Assembly (NCBI RefSeq): GCF_002754935.1
Contig: NZ_CP018092.1
Coordinates: 2,046,001 to 2,110,000 of the forward strand
Length of the DNA: 64,000 nucleotides
Source: Thermostichus lividus PCC 6715
GTDB lineage: Bacteria; Cyanobacteriota; Cyanobacteriia; Thermosynechococcales; Thermosynechococcaceae
Reading direction: 5' to 3'
In this document: in pieces, positions 30,266 to 38,843 of the stretch
How the letters are laid out: the number at the start of each line of letters is the position of its first letter
How positions within the stretch are numbered: position 1 is the stretch's first letter
The notes under the pieces: model-generated
Told to the model about the DNA's origin: nothing
Seen by the model: the letters and a program-made list of their open reading frames with translations, nothing else
Databases searched by the model: none
Made by a program: the position numbers and the translations under genes

Positions 30266-30452
30266 GTCTTGATGCAACTGTGAACTTGACGTCTAACAGT
30301 GCGGGCAGCCTGCTTCCTCATTGAGAAGCCACAGTTTTAAGTACACCTTATCGTCTTGCTGAGTGCAACTTTGCCCTTTTGTCCTGTACTTAGCACTGGC
30401 GAGTAAGGCAATTGTGGAACTGGGGCCGCCTGCAAGTTTAGGCAGTGAAGAT
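30266..30452 (+). ncRNA. Candidate 6S-like structured RNA
   Basis: A GC-richer island in the AT-rich spacer folds by hand into one long rod. Pairings are 30285-30290/30445-30450, 30291-30297/30436-30443, 30300-30309/30425-30434, an open bubble (30310-30328 with a small hairpin, opposite 30418-30424), 30329-30336/30410-30417, 30346-30351/30403-30408 and 30358-30366/30393-30400, then a large apical loop. A rod with a central bubble and ~185 nt length is the hallmark of 6S RNA, which mimics an open promoter and sequesters RNA polymerase. The 5' end is set from the -10-like TAAAAT. Identity and strand are inferred. Confidence 0.45.
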
Positions 30453-30465
30453 CAGCCACCGTCAC

Positions 30466-30499
30466 CATAAAAATCCCCCGATCGCCATGGATCGAGGGA
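30466..30499 (-). terminator. Rho-independent terminator of isiA
   Basis: On the minus strand a 10-bp stem TCCCTCGATC/GATCGGGGGA closes a six-base loop (hairpin 30474-30499) and is followed at once by five T residues. It lies 34 bp after the isiA stop codon. Confidence 0.8.
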
Positions 30500-30532
30500 G
30501 ACTGCCTAAGAGATATAAAGAACTAATTGCGA

Positions 30533-31624
30533 TTAAGTCTCAGCAATTGGATTGAGAATATTTTCTAATTGCTTGAAGTTAAACCCCATGGCTCGCAGGG
30601 CATGCCATAAATGCCCTTGAAGGAAGAAAAAGGCGAGGAAAAAGTGAGCATTGGCGAGCCACGCCCGCGGTGTATGTTGACCGAGGGGGAGTTGGATAGT
30701 GTCGGCAAAGTAAGGCGCAATCCCTAATTTCACTTCAAGGGGTGGGCCATAGAACTCCACCGGATAAGCGAGGGTATTGACGGCGCAGAAGTAGGCAGCA
30801 ACAAAACCAGCCAGCGCAATTCCTCCCAAAGAGTAGGAGAGGATGGCTTCAGCAGAGAAAATCAGGACTTTCCGTGCCCAGTTCAGCGGTGGTACAACGA
30901 TATGCCAAATACCACCCCCAATCAGGAGGACTGCCACGTAAATATGCCCACCGACGAGGTCTTCAAGATTATTGATGCTAGCAAAGTGGGTCTGATAACC
31001 GTAGATCACAAATGGGTCTAAGGTGGGCTGAGTTACAAGGCGCACTTCGTGGAGGTTGGCATCGTAAAGCCCTCCCCAGACGGTGGCTTTAAGCACCAGT
31101 AACAGCGCCCCCAAGCCCAAAAAGAGCAGGTGGTGCCCAAGGATGAGACCCAATTGTTTCGGATCATCCCAGCGAAAATGAAAGAGTCGTGCCCGACCCT
31201 TGGCGGTGCTGAGATCTTGAGGGGCACGAAAGGTATGAAACAGAGCCCCAGCGGCCAACACGGCTGAAGCAATGAGGTGAACTGCACCAATGACAAAGTA
31301 GGGATAGGTGTCAACCACTTGACCGCCGTCGCCAATCCCAAATCCAAGGGTGGCAAGATGGGGTAGTAAAATCAGCCCTTGTTCTCCCATGGGGACATCG
31401 GGTTGATACTGAGAAATTTCATAAAGGGTGAAAGCTCCTGCCCAGAAGACCGTCAGGGCAGCTTGAGCAACATGGGCTGCAATAAACAGGCCGGAAAGAC
31501 CAACAAAGCGTGAATTACCGGCCCACCAGTCGTACTTGACGTTGGCTTGACCGTAGGTTTGTAGCCCTGCACTGCTAGCAGGCGGTGTATTCACCGTGGC
31601 TACGGGGTCGCTGGCGATCGCCAT
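30533..31624 (-). CDS. isiA: Iron-stress chlorophyll-binding antenna (IsiA/CP43'-Pcb family)
   Basis: IsiA is a six-helix chlorophyll a protein that forms antenna rings around photosystem I under iron limitation. The 363 residues contain [73 protein letters not shown] and [24 protein letters not shown], with many conserved His for chlorophyll. It lacks the large lumenal loop of CP43. A 22-residue N-terminal extension precedes the usual LQTYGQ start, but AGGAGG five bases before ATG 31624 supports the long form. A Fur-box-like site lies upstream; no flavodoxin gene (isiB) follows, and a terminator does. Another Pcb/CP43-like subtype is possible. Confidence 0.82.
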   Translation of the reverse strand: MAIASDPVATVNTPPASSAGLQTYGQANVKYDWWAGNSRFVGLSGLFIAAHVAQAALTVFWAGAFTLYEISQYQPDVPMGEQGLILLPHLATLGFGIGDGGQVVDTYPYFVIGAVHLIASAVLAAGALFHTFRAPQDLSTAKGRARLFHFRWDDPKQLGLILGHHLLFLGLGALLLVLKATVWGGLYDANLHEVRLVTQPTLDPFVIYGYQTHFASINNLEDLVGGHIYVAVLLIGGGIWHIVVPPLNWARKVLIFSAEAILSYSLGGIALAGFVAAYFCAVNTLAYPVEFYGPPLEVKLGIAPYFADTIQLPLGQHTPRAWLANAHFFLAFFFLQGHLWHALRAMGFNFKQLENILNPIAET

Positions 31625-31717
31625 AGAGTCCTCCTAGAAACAAATAGTCTGGACAATTGAAGGATTGTTGTTGATTGCTTATGTCAACAATCACCGGAAT
31701 CAGTCTAGCGCATTTAA

Positions 31718-31732
31718 TGAGAAAAAATATCA
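31718..31732 (-). promoter_or_regulatory. Fur-box-like operator of isiA
   Basis: On the minus strand TGATATTTTTTCTCA matches 11 of the 14 informative positions of the 7-1-7 Fur consensus (TGATAAT-N-ATTATCA). It overlaps a -35-like TTGATA, ~95 bp before the isiA start. Fur repression of isiA in iron-replete cells is established in other cyanobacteria; binding here is inferred. Confidence 0.5.
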
Positions 31733-32345
31733 ATTAGCGCTCGACAAATCGTAAAGATATGTAACAAGACCTAAGCCGTATTTCTTGGTGTAGCGGTTGT
31801 CTAACGATGGCTCAAGCCAAACATCGGGAAGGGTTTAGAAGTTACCCTATGCCTAGGACTCTCAGGGTTTGACACCTGGCTGAACTGGATTGACCCCTGC
31901 ACTTGCAAGTCTGAACTTTGCAAATTTTATCAATATATTGTTGCAAAAATTAATAACAGCAGTTATACTTGTGCCTGAAAAACAGGTGATAGAATGAGTG
32001 GGTGTAAAAATTAGAGTGATCCGTAATATTTTTACTCTTAACCAAATGTGGTGTATTAAAAATTTCAGACAACTTAAGCTAACGTCTTTTTTGTCTTTTA
32101 TTTTTACTGAAGTGTCTATGGGTTTAGTTCCCCAATCCCACGTAACTACCCTCGGTATTGATACCTATTGAATTGCCAATTTGTTGTTAGCCATGTTTAT
32201 GTCCTCATATTCCGAGTCTATTACTTTAAGTATTGACTAATATTTTGCAATAATTTTCTATATTTTTTAATCATTGGCTTTTAATTTTTTGCTATTGTAG
32301 TGAGTTAGTGTTTTTACGACCTGACTAAAGTATGGAGAACTGATT
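31733..32345. other. Long divergent spacer between isiA and the MscS-like gene
   Basis: About 600 bases without a supported gene lie between two divergent genes. The half near 32345 is very A+T-rich. The centre (31790-31930) is richer in G+C and contains only a 21-codon frame starting ATGGCTCAAGCC with no ribosome-binding site. I see no tRNA, repeat or strong terminator; it presumably holds the promoters of both flanking genes. Confidence 0.4.
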
Positions 32346-33989
32346 ATGATCTATGCAGGCTGTTCAAGTTGTATTAATTTTATTGTCAGATCGCCAGCTC
32401 AATTTCCAACAGATATGAGACAGGAAACTAGTCTTGTTGATCGTCTGATTCCTGATGATCTGGGGCTGCTTTTAAGCCAATTGATCGGTGCGATCGCCCT
32501 TTTAATTTTAGGCTGGCTAATTGCAACCTTAGTCGCAACGGGGGTTAAACAACTGCTGAATCGCACTGGTCTTGATAATCGCCTAACAGAGTGGGTGAGT
32601 GGCGAAGCACACGAGAGGCCTACCATTCCAATTGAAGTGTGGATCAGCAGGATTACCTTTTGGGTGATCATGCTCTTGGCAATTATTGCTGCTCTCAATG
32701 CCCTCAATCTCACCGAAGTTTCTCGCCCTCTCAATAAGTTCTTAGAAGAAATTACGGGATTTTTACCTCGGATTGGTTCCGCCATTGGCCTTAGCATTTT
32801 GGCTTGGATCATTGCTACCATTGTCAAAACTATTGTGATTCGTCTGGCTGAGTCCCTAAACCTAGATCAAAAGCTAACAGAAACAACAACTACAGCGGCA
32901 ACTCCTCCAGAGAATGTCTTTAAGCTCAGCCGTACTCTAGGTAACGTGCTCTATTGGTTTGTCTTTTTATTTTTCTTGCCAACTATTTTAGGCGTTTTGA
33001 ATCTAGAAGGCCCGCTTGCACCCATCCAGAACTTGCTAGATGAATTACTCTCTGCTTTGCCTAAGGTTCTCAAGGCAATCATCATTGCCGGTGTGGGTTG
33101 GTTGATTGCTCGGGTTGTCAAAGGTTTAGTGACTAATCTTTTAGCCGCTGCTGGTGCTGATCGCTTGGTGCGCCGCCTCCCCCTCCAAGGAAGTCAGTAT
33201 TCCATTTCGGGACTCTTAGGAATTGTGGCCTATGTTTTGATTTTGATTCCAACTGCGATTGCAGCTTTGGAAGCCTTAGAAATTCGGGCAATTACAGTTC
33301 CAGCAGTCAATATGCTAAATCAAATTTTGGCTGCGGTGCCCCAGATCTTTGCCGCTATCGTAATTTTGATTATTGCCTTTCTTGTGGGTCAATTTGTTCA
33401 ATCTCTCGTCACTAACTTTTTAACAAGCCTAGGATTTGACAATGTTTTTCAGTGGTTGGGGTTACCCATCGCTGTTGCAGGGTCAGCTGGGTCTGAGGCA
33501 GCTCCCGACACGCCAGAGAGTTCGGCTACGGTGACCTATACTCCCTCCCAATTTGTTGGGGTGGTAGCCTTGGTTGGCATCATGCTCTTTGCGGCTGTAG
33601 CAGCCACTAATGTACTTGGCTTTGTCGAGCTGACACAGATTGTAACTGATCTGATGCGTATCTTGGGGCAGGTCATTGCTGGGTTAGTGGTTTTTGCGAT
33701 TGGCCTCTATTTTGCTAATCTTGCCTTTAATGTGATTCGGCACACCGGCGGACGTAGTGGCCTCATTCTCGCCCAAGCTGCACGCATCTCCATCATTATT
33801 TTGGTGGCAGCGATGTCTTTACAACAGATGGGAATTGCGCCAAATATTATTAACCTAGCCTTTGGTTTGTTGATGGGTTCTATAGCAGTCGCTATTGCCA
33901 TTGCGTTTGGTTTTGGTGGCCGGGAATTGGCTGCTGAAAAGTTACGCCATTGGCTTGAGGTTTTTCAGCAAAGGGATCCGTCTAACTAA
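32346..33989 (+). CDS. MscS-like mechanosensitive channel with repeated TM-helix domains
   Basis: This is a predicted membrane channel relieving osmotic stress. The 547-residue protein contains about four repeats of a TM-helix unit typical of the cyanobacterial family (LIGAIALLILGWLIATLVA; IGLSILAWIIATIVKTIVIR; AIIIAGVGWLIARVVKGLV; AIVILIIAFLVGQFVQSLV). The C-terminal hydrophobic segment ends in an AIAFGFGGRELA pore-like motif as in MscS. No cytosolic MscS beta domain follows, so it may be an accessory or minimal channel. GGAG eight bases before ATG 32346 supports this start, although ATG 32415 is also in frame. Confidence 0.8.
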   Translation: MIYAGCSSCINFIVRSPAQFPTDMRQETSLVDRLIPDDLGLLLSQLIGAIALLILGWLIATLVATGVKQLLNRTGLDNRLTEWVSGEAHERPTIPIEVWISRITFWVIMLLAIIAALNALNLTEVSRPLNKFLEEITGFLPRIGSAIGLSILAWIIATIVKTIVIRLAESLNLDQKLTETTTTAATPPENVFKLSRTLGNVLYWFVFLFFLPTILGVLNLEGPLAPIQNLLDELLSALPKVLKAIIIAGVGWLIARVVKGLVTNLLAAAGADRLVRRLPLQGSQYSISGLLGIVAYVLILIPTAIAALEALEIRAITVPAVNMLNQILAAVPQIFAAIVILIIAFLVGQFVQSLVTNFLTSLGFDNVFQWLGLPIAVAGSAGSEAAPDTPESSATVTYTPSQFVGVVALVGIMLFAAVAATNVLGFVELTQIVTDLMRILGQVIAGLVVFAIGLYFANLAFNVIRHTGGRSGLILAQAARISIIILVAAMSLQQMGIAPNIINLAFGLLMGSIAVAIAIAFGFGGRELAAEKLRHWLEVFQQRDPSN

Positions 33990-34122
33990 GTCTGAAAACG
34001 CCGTACCGCCTAACTTGGTTTGACTTCAATGAACCCTATCAGAACGTGCCGTGCCAAGTGAGCGTACGAGCTGAAAAAAGGGCGGCTAATGATTCAGTGT
34101 GACCAGATGTGGTCGTTTGTCG

Positions 34123-34279
34123 GGTGTTGCTGAATGTAGTTATGAATTGCCCTCATCCCCAACGCTTCTCCCTAGGGAGAAGGGAGCTAAGGTTCTTGTT
34201 CCCTCTCCTTTGGGAGAGGGCTAGGGTGAGGGCAGCAAAAGACTCAAACCCGAAAATCATACATCTATTCAGCAACGCC
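34123..34279. mobile_element. 157-bp MITE, copy 1
   Basis: This copy is similar along its whole length to 36048-36204. Ends are inverted repeats, GTTGCTGAAT at the left and ATTCAGCAAC at the right. The interior has paired blocks such as CTCCCTAGGGAG and CCCTCTCCTTTGGGAGAGGG. It encodes no protein. No target duplication is visible for this copy. It fills most of the gap between the MscS-like and HD-GYP genes; the remaining ~130 bp before it show nothing recognisable. Confidence 0.85.
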
Positions 34280-34337
34280 GGTAACGATACTGAGGTGGGA
34301 CAGCTATAATGGCCTCATTCCTAACGAGCCTTTGCCA

Positions 34338-35957
34338 ATGATTACCACGCCCTTTGAACGTGAAACGTTAGGTAAAAACACTCAGCAACTTGTAGATCAA
34401 CTATTGGAGATTGGGCTTGCCCTCTCAGCCACAGAATCCTTAGACGAGTTATTGCATTTGATTCTTACGAAAAGTCGTGAGATAAGCTTCAGTGATGCGG
34501 GCACTATTTTTCTGGTGAAGGCAGAGGCAGAGCCAGCGGTCTTAGAATTCAAGGCGGCACAAAATGACAGTGTAGTCCTCCCTGACCATGTCCAGCAGTA
34601 CACCGTTCCTCTGACAGCCCAAAGCTTGGTGGGCTATGCCGCCCTGAAGGCAGAGTCGCTGAATATTGCTGATGTGTATGCCCTGTCAGGCAGTGAAACC
34701 TACCAGTTTAATCGTTTTTTTGATGAGTCCTTTAACTACCGCACCTGTTCGGTTCTGGTGGTGCCGATGCAGAATATCAGTGGCCAAGTGATTGGGGTTT
34801 TGCAGCTCATTAATCGTAAACGCCAGCAGAACGCTATTTTAACCCCTGCGACTGCCCGAGACCTCACTCAGCCTTACAGCCCATGGGAAGAACATATTGT
34901 CCGGGCACTGGCCAGTCAAGCTGCGGTGATTATTGAGCGCAACCATCTTCTTAAAAGTATTGAACAGTTATTTGAAGGCTTTGTGACTGCCTCAGTACAG
35001 GCAATTGAAGCCCGAGATCCAACGACAGCAGGCCATTCAGAGCGCGTAGCAGCACTAACCGTGCGCCTAGCAGAAATCACAAATGCAACCACCCACGGGG
35101 TCTTTCGGGAGTGCTATTTTAGCGATCGCCAACTTCAGGAAATTCGCTACGCTGCGCTACTCCACGATTTTGGCAAGATAGGCGTTCCCGAAGCGATCCT
35201 CAATAAACAAAAGAAAATTTTTCCAGAACACCTTGAAGTCATGCGGCAGCGATTTGCCTTGGTTCGCCGCACCTTGGAAATGGAAACAGCTCAAGCAAAG
35301 GTGAACTATCTGATCTCGCATCCTCACACGCCCCACAGCGGCGAGCATCCCTGTGATCACTGTGCATTTTTCCGGCACCTCGACAGCGAATTACAGCAGC
35401 GCCTGCACCTCCTAGAATCTTACTGGCATACCCTCGAACAGGCCAATGAACCGCGAGTGCTTGACGAGGAACCCCTTGCCCGCCTTCAGGACATGACCCA
35501 TTTCTACTACAAGGGGATTGATGGCCAGCTGTACCCCCTGATTACGGCCTCGGAACTTGAACAATTACTGGTGCGCCGTGGCAGCTTGACCCAAGCGGAG
35601 CGTCAGATGATTGAGTCTCACGTCACCCATACCTATGAGTTTTTGTCACGCATTCCTTGGACCCAGCACCTCAAAAACGTGCCAATTATTGCCTATGGCC
35701 ACCATGAACGGCTCGATGGCGGCGGCTATCCGCGGGGAATTGGAGCAGCAGACATTCCGTTACAAACCCAAATGTTGGCGATCGCCGATATCTATGATGC
35801 CCTCACTGCTAGCGATCGCCCCTACAAAAAAAGCTTACCCGTTGAAACCGCTTTAAGCATTTTGCGTCAAGAAGCCGACGAGTTCAAAATTAATGCCGAC
35901 CTAGTAGAACTCTTTACCCAACAGCAGGTGTTTCGTGTTTTGGGGCATGAGGCTTAG
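34338..35957 (+). CDS. GAF-HD-GYP cyclic-di-GMP phosphodiesterase
   Basis: HD-GYP proteins hydrolyse c-di-GMP to GMP. The 539 residues comprise an N-terminal GAF domain (~20-210; SLDELLHLILTKSREISFSD), a short helix, and an HD-GYP domain with TAGHSERVAALTVRLAEI, the metal motif LLHDFGKIGVPEAIL (His ~276), and YGHHERLDGGGYPRG near the end. Between the HD and GYP parts is an unusually long segment of ~120 residues that includes SHPHTPHSGEHPCDHCAFF (Cys ~339 and 342). Start ATG 34338; a TTG two codons earlier is less likely. Two MITEs flank the gene, one on each side. Confidence 0.92.
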   Translation: MITTPFERETLGKNTQQLVDQLLEIGLALSATESLDELLHLILTKSREISFSDAGTIFLVKAEAEPAVLEFKAAQNDSVVLPDHVQQYTVPLTAQSLVGYAALKAESLNIADVYALSGSETYQFNRFFDESFNYRTCSVLVVPMQNISGQVIGVLQLINRKRQQNAILTPATARDLTQPYSPWEEHIVRALASQAAVIIERNHLLKSIEQLFEGFVTASVQAIEARDPTTAGHSERVAALTVRLAEITNATTHGVFRECYFSDRQLQEIRYAALLHDFGKIGVPEAILNKQKKIFPEHLEVMRQRFALVRRTLEMETAQAKVNYLISHPHTPHSGEHPCDHCAFFRHLDSELQQRLHLLESYWHTLEQANEPRVLDEEPLARLQDMTHFYYKGIDGQLYPLITASELEQLLVRRGSLTQAERQMIESHVTHTYEFLSRIPWTQHLKNVPIIAYGHHERLDGGGYPRGIGAADIPLQTQMLAIADIYDALTASDRPYKKSLPVETALSILRQEADEFKINADLVELFTQQQVFRVLGHEA

Positions 35958-35972
35958 GCTCCTGCGCAGATC

Positions 35973-36002
35973 AAAAAAGCACCCCACAGGGTTGTAGGGT
36001 GC
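35973..36002 (-). terminator. Rho-independent terminator, probably of the peroxiredoxin gene
   Basis: The inverted repeat GCACCC (35979-35984) / GGGTGC (35997-36002) has an inner ACA/TGT pairing. On the minus strand it is followed by six T residues. It is oriented to end transcription of the minus-strand peroxiredoxin gene, from which the MITE at 36048-36204 now separates it. Confidence 0.7.
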
Positions 36003-36047
36003 CGCTAACAGTAAAGTCGTGAGATTCCTAGATCCTCTATTTATCTC

Positions 36048-36204
36048 AGTATTGCTGAATGTGGCTATGAGTTTCCCTCATTCCCAACCCGTCTCCTTGG
36101 GGAGAAGGGAGCTAAGAGTCTTGTTCCCTCTCCTTTGCGAGAAGGCTAGGATGAGGGCGGCAAAAGACTCAAACCCGAACATCATACGTCTATTCAGCAA
36201 CGCC
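36048..36204. mobile_element. 157-bp MITE, copy 2, with 8-bp target duplication
   Basis: This is the second copy of the element at 34123-34279. TTTATCTC stands immediately outside both ends (36040-36047 and 36205-36212), as expected of a DDE-type insertion with an 8-bp duplication. The terminal inverted repeat core is TTGCTGAAT. The right duplication ends in the first base of the peroxiredoxin stop codon on the other strand, so the coding region was just spared. Confidence 0.88.
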
Positions 36205-36211
36205 TTTATCT

Positions 36212-36847
36212 CTATTTATTGGGCTGAGGAGTCAGCCGCAAATAAGGCTTAACAGTATTGAAGCCCTTGGGAAATTTTTCCTTGGCTTCTTCATCGTTGA
36301 TTGAGGGCACAATCACACACTCCTGCCCGTCTTGCCAATTCACTGGGGTTGCCACACTGTAATTGTCGGTGAGTTGCAGTGAGTCAATCACCCGCAGAAT
36401 TTCAGCAAAGTTGCGGCCAGTACTCGCGGGATAGGTGAGGGTTAAGCGCAGTTTTTTCTGGGGATCAATGATAAAAACGGTGCGCACCGTTAAGTTGTTG
36501 AGGGAGTTAGGATGGATCATGTCGTACAGCTCGGAGACTTTTTTATCTTCGTCTGCCAAGATCGGGTAATCAACCTTAACGTTATTGACCTCTTCAATAT
36601 CCTTGATCCAACCCAAGTGAGATTCAACACTATCAACGCTCAGGGCAAGCGTTTTCACATTGCGTTTCTCAAACTCTGAGCGCAACCGTGCCACCTCACC
36701 CAGTTCCGTCGTACAGACGGGGGTGTAATCTGCAGGGTGCGAAAACAAAACAACCCAGCTATCACCCGCCCAATCGTAGAAGTTAATCTCCCCCATTGAG
36801 GAGGCTTGAGTAAAGTTCGGTACGACATCCCCAAGTTTTAGGCTCAT
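36212..36847 (-). CDS. 1-Cys peroxiredoxin (Prx6 type)
   Basis: This enzyme reduces H2O2 and organic peroxides. The 211 residues contain the peroxidatic site FSHPADYTPVCTTELGEVAR (Cys ~47), the YPILADEDKKVSELYDMIHP segment, TVRTVFIIDPQKKLRLTLTY, and the long C-terminal dimer domain PVNWQDGQECVIVPSINDEE typical of Prx6. No second resolving Cys is apparent in the usual position. The ATG follows GGAGCAAC, an acceptable ribosome-binding site. Downstream, a MITE lies between the stop and the likely terminator. Confidence 0.94.
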   Translation of the reverse strand: MSLKLGDVVPNFTQASSMGEINFYDWAGDSWVVLFSHPADYTPVCTTELGEVARLRSEFEKRNVKTLALSVDSVESHLGWIKDIEEVNNVKVDYPILADEDKKVSELYDMIHPNSLNNLTVRTVFIIDPQKKLRLTLTYPASTGRNFAEILRVIDSLQLTDNYSVATPVNWQDGQECVIVPSINDEEAKEKFPKGFNTVKPYLRLTPQPNK

Positions 36848-36979
36848 AGGTTGTTGCTCCTAGGTTATGAATGTATCACTAGCTACGACTCCTATCTTGC
36901 CACAAACTCTCCTTTACCGCTCGGAATATGGAAGAAAAGATACAATCCGACACTGTTGTATAGGGTTGTATAGGGTTAT

Positions 36980-37417
36980 AGGAGTGATGTGGGCGGGCTA
37001 AAACCCCTCCGCTTTAGCGAGGGGATACAGCCAACTCAGGGGGCTTTAGCCCTCTCTATGTGTTAAACTAGAGACGTGGAAAGTAGGCGTATCAACTACG
37101 CGAAGAAACATCCTAGTACGGAGAAATCCCGGCAAGTAAGTCACTACCGCTTTGGCGGCAAGCCTAAACCACTGCAAGCAATGGCAGGATGTTGAGCGTA
37201 TCGAATTGGCTAGTGTTGAAAAGCGCGAAACCACGAACCGAAACATAAACGTAGTCCCAATAGCAGAAATGCTTGAGGTGAGTAGGGGGTCTTTGACTGC
37301 CCCCACCCGCATTAAGTTGTGGGTGACAGCTCAAGGGAAAAGCGAAGCAACGCGGCTTCAGCCCGTTGCGTAGCATCCTTTGGGAATCCCCTCTCTTTCA
37401 AGGAGGGGAGAAGTCAA
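36980..37417 (+). mobile_element. 438-bp non-autonomous IS200/IS605-like element, copy 2
   Basis: This copy differs from 5181-5618 at two positions I can see (a/g near 37060 and 37071). It also follows TTAT. It has the same left and right subterminal hairpins and the same hairpin-rich, apparently non-coding body. It ends seven bases before the stop codon of the acyltransferase gene, so it lies between that gene and the peroxiredoxin promoter. Confidence 0.85.
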
Positions 37418-37424
37418 GGGGTTG

Positions 37425-38114
37425 CTAGACGGAGCAGAGGTGGCGCTGCCGATGCTGTAGGCGTTGTAACGCAGCAAACAAATCCGCTGTCAACTGTTGT
37501 GCCGATAATTTCGGTTGATCTAGGGGATAGTTTGCCGTGGTTAAAGGGGCGCCAATGACTACGTTGACGTGGCTACTCCAGCGAGGATAGGGCTGGCTGT
37601 AGGTCAGCAAAATGGGGACAATGGTCACAGCAGTGCATCGCTGAGCGGCTTGGAACGCTAGACGAGCCAGACCGGGCTTGAGGGGCTGAATCTCAGGGGT
37701 ACGGAAAATATTGCCCTCTGGGAAAACAACGAGTGCCTGCCCTTGCAACAAGAGTTCAACCCCAGTGCGTAGTGCGCTGACGGCTGGCGCTTGGGTATTC
37801 ACTGGAAAACCACCGCATTGGCCAATGACCCAGCCTTGGAGCCCCAGCATCTCATCGTGAGACACCATAAAGTATAAATCTCGCCCCATTAGCCGTCGCC
37901 CAGCAACATAGGGAATAATCAAGGCATCCCAACGAGAACGATGGGTCGGGGCTAGGATAACCGGCCCAGATCGAGGGATATGGTGTTGTCCGTCCACGTC
38001 AATAGCGCGAAAGTAGCGTTGCAAGACTAAATCACCCGCCACCCAATACATCAGGGGGGTCAAAATGGGTGAAATGTGAGGCTGAGGGGGATGGAACACG
38101 CTAAACATTGACAC
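37425..38114 (-). CDS. PlsC-like lysophospholipid acyltransferase
   Basis: This is a predicted membrane acyltransferase, probably converting lysophosphatidate to phosphatidate. The 229 residues have the HX4D catalytic motif in APTHRSRWDALIIPYVAGR, the substrate motif VVFPEGNIFRTPEI, and the later PIGAPL-type VVIGAPLTTANYP. A hydrophobic N-terminal stretch may lie along the membrane. Start ATG 38114; MSM offers a second ATG two codons later. Which of the cyanobacterial PlsC paralogues it is cannot be told. Confidence 0.85.
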   Translation of the reverse strand: MSMFSVFHPPQPHISPILTPLMYWVAGDLVLQRYFRAIDVDGQHHIPRSGPVILAPTHRSRWDALIIPYVAGRRLMGRDLYFMVSHDEMLGLQGWVIGQCGGFPVNTQAPAVSALRTGVELLLQGQALVVFPEGNIFRTPEIQPLKPGLARLAFQAAQRCTAVTIVPILLTYSQPYPRWSSHVNVVIGAPLTTANYPLDQPKLSAQQLTADLFAALQRLQHRQRHLCSV

Positions 38115-38270
38115 AGCCAGTGAACAGAATCATAGAAAACTGCTGAGGCAGGTGGGTTTCAAGGAACGAGCTGGCGAGGGTGGCACGCCCTCGCCTTGAG
38201 TAAAGACCTAGGGCGATCGCCCCGGTAATCATCGCCATAGCCTACCAGTTCGCAAATTGTCAGGGCGGGG

Positions 38271-38843
38271 TTAATTGCGGGCAATACTCAGCACCCAAGT
38301 CCCGATGTAGCGCATCAACGGAATATCCCCCGGTGAGCCAATGCGGGCGTTGAAGTAGTACATCCCGCCATTGTTAGGGTTACGCACATTGTTGAGAATG
38401 ACTTGAACCGTTGTACCGGCAGGAATAACTTCCGCAGGCACAATATCAATGACTCGGTTATCGCGATCAAGAGACACCTCGGCAAGTTCAATTTTTTTGC
38501 CGGGATCGCGGCGAAACTGGAAAAAGTTATTACTGCGATTGCCGCCAATCCTAACTTCAATGCCGCTGGGATCGATAATGCCACTGTAGTAATCGGGGTA
38601 GGTGATATTGATGCGGTTGATGGCAACCTTTTGCTGCCCAAGGCGTAGCCAGTAGCGATCGCCCATAAACCCCGGTGTGCCATTCTCCAGATGGTACTGC
38701 AATTGCTGCCGCCCGCTCGGCCCGTCGCCCCAGGTAAAGGTAAACCCTTGGTTCACTTGGGCATGGACAAGGGCAGGCATGGCAACGCTAACTGCACAAC
38801 TGAGCAGCACTAACGCCGGAAGGAAACGCCGCATAGTAACCAT
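38271..38843 (-). CDS. DUF2808 exported protein
   Basis: DUF2808 is a cyanobacterial family of secreted proteins of unknown role. The 190 residues begin with a signal peptide (LPALVLLSCAVSVAMPALVH..., cleavage after VHA). They continue with the conserved TYPDYYSGIIDPSGIEVRIG and VIPAGTTVQVILNNVRNPN, ending in YYFNARIGSPGDIPLMRYIG. No catalytic residues are recognisable. It stands alone between the acyltransferase and UPF0367 genes. Confidence 0.85.
   Translation of the reverse strand: MVTMRRFLPALVLLSCAVSVAMPALVHAQVNQGFTFTWGDGPSGRQQLQYHLENGTPGFMGDRYWLRLGQQKVAINRINITYPDYYSGIIDPSGIEVRIGGNRSNNFFQFRRDPGKKIELAEVSLDRDNRVIDIVPAEVIPAGTTVQVILNNVRNPNNGGMYYFNARIGSPGDIPLMRYIGTWVLSIARN

Noticed and set aside
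31809-31874. Short peptide gene in the isiA upstream spacer
   Set aside because: The 21-codon frame has no ribosome-binding site and no sign of conservation that I can judge.
38172-38200. Terminator between the acyltransferase and DUF2808 genes
   Set aside because: GCGAGGG/CCCTCGC pairs well, but neither strand has a T tract following the hairpin.
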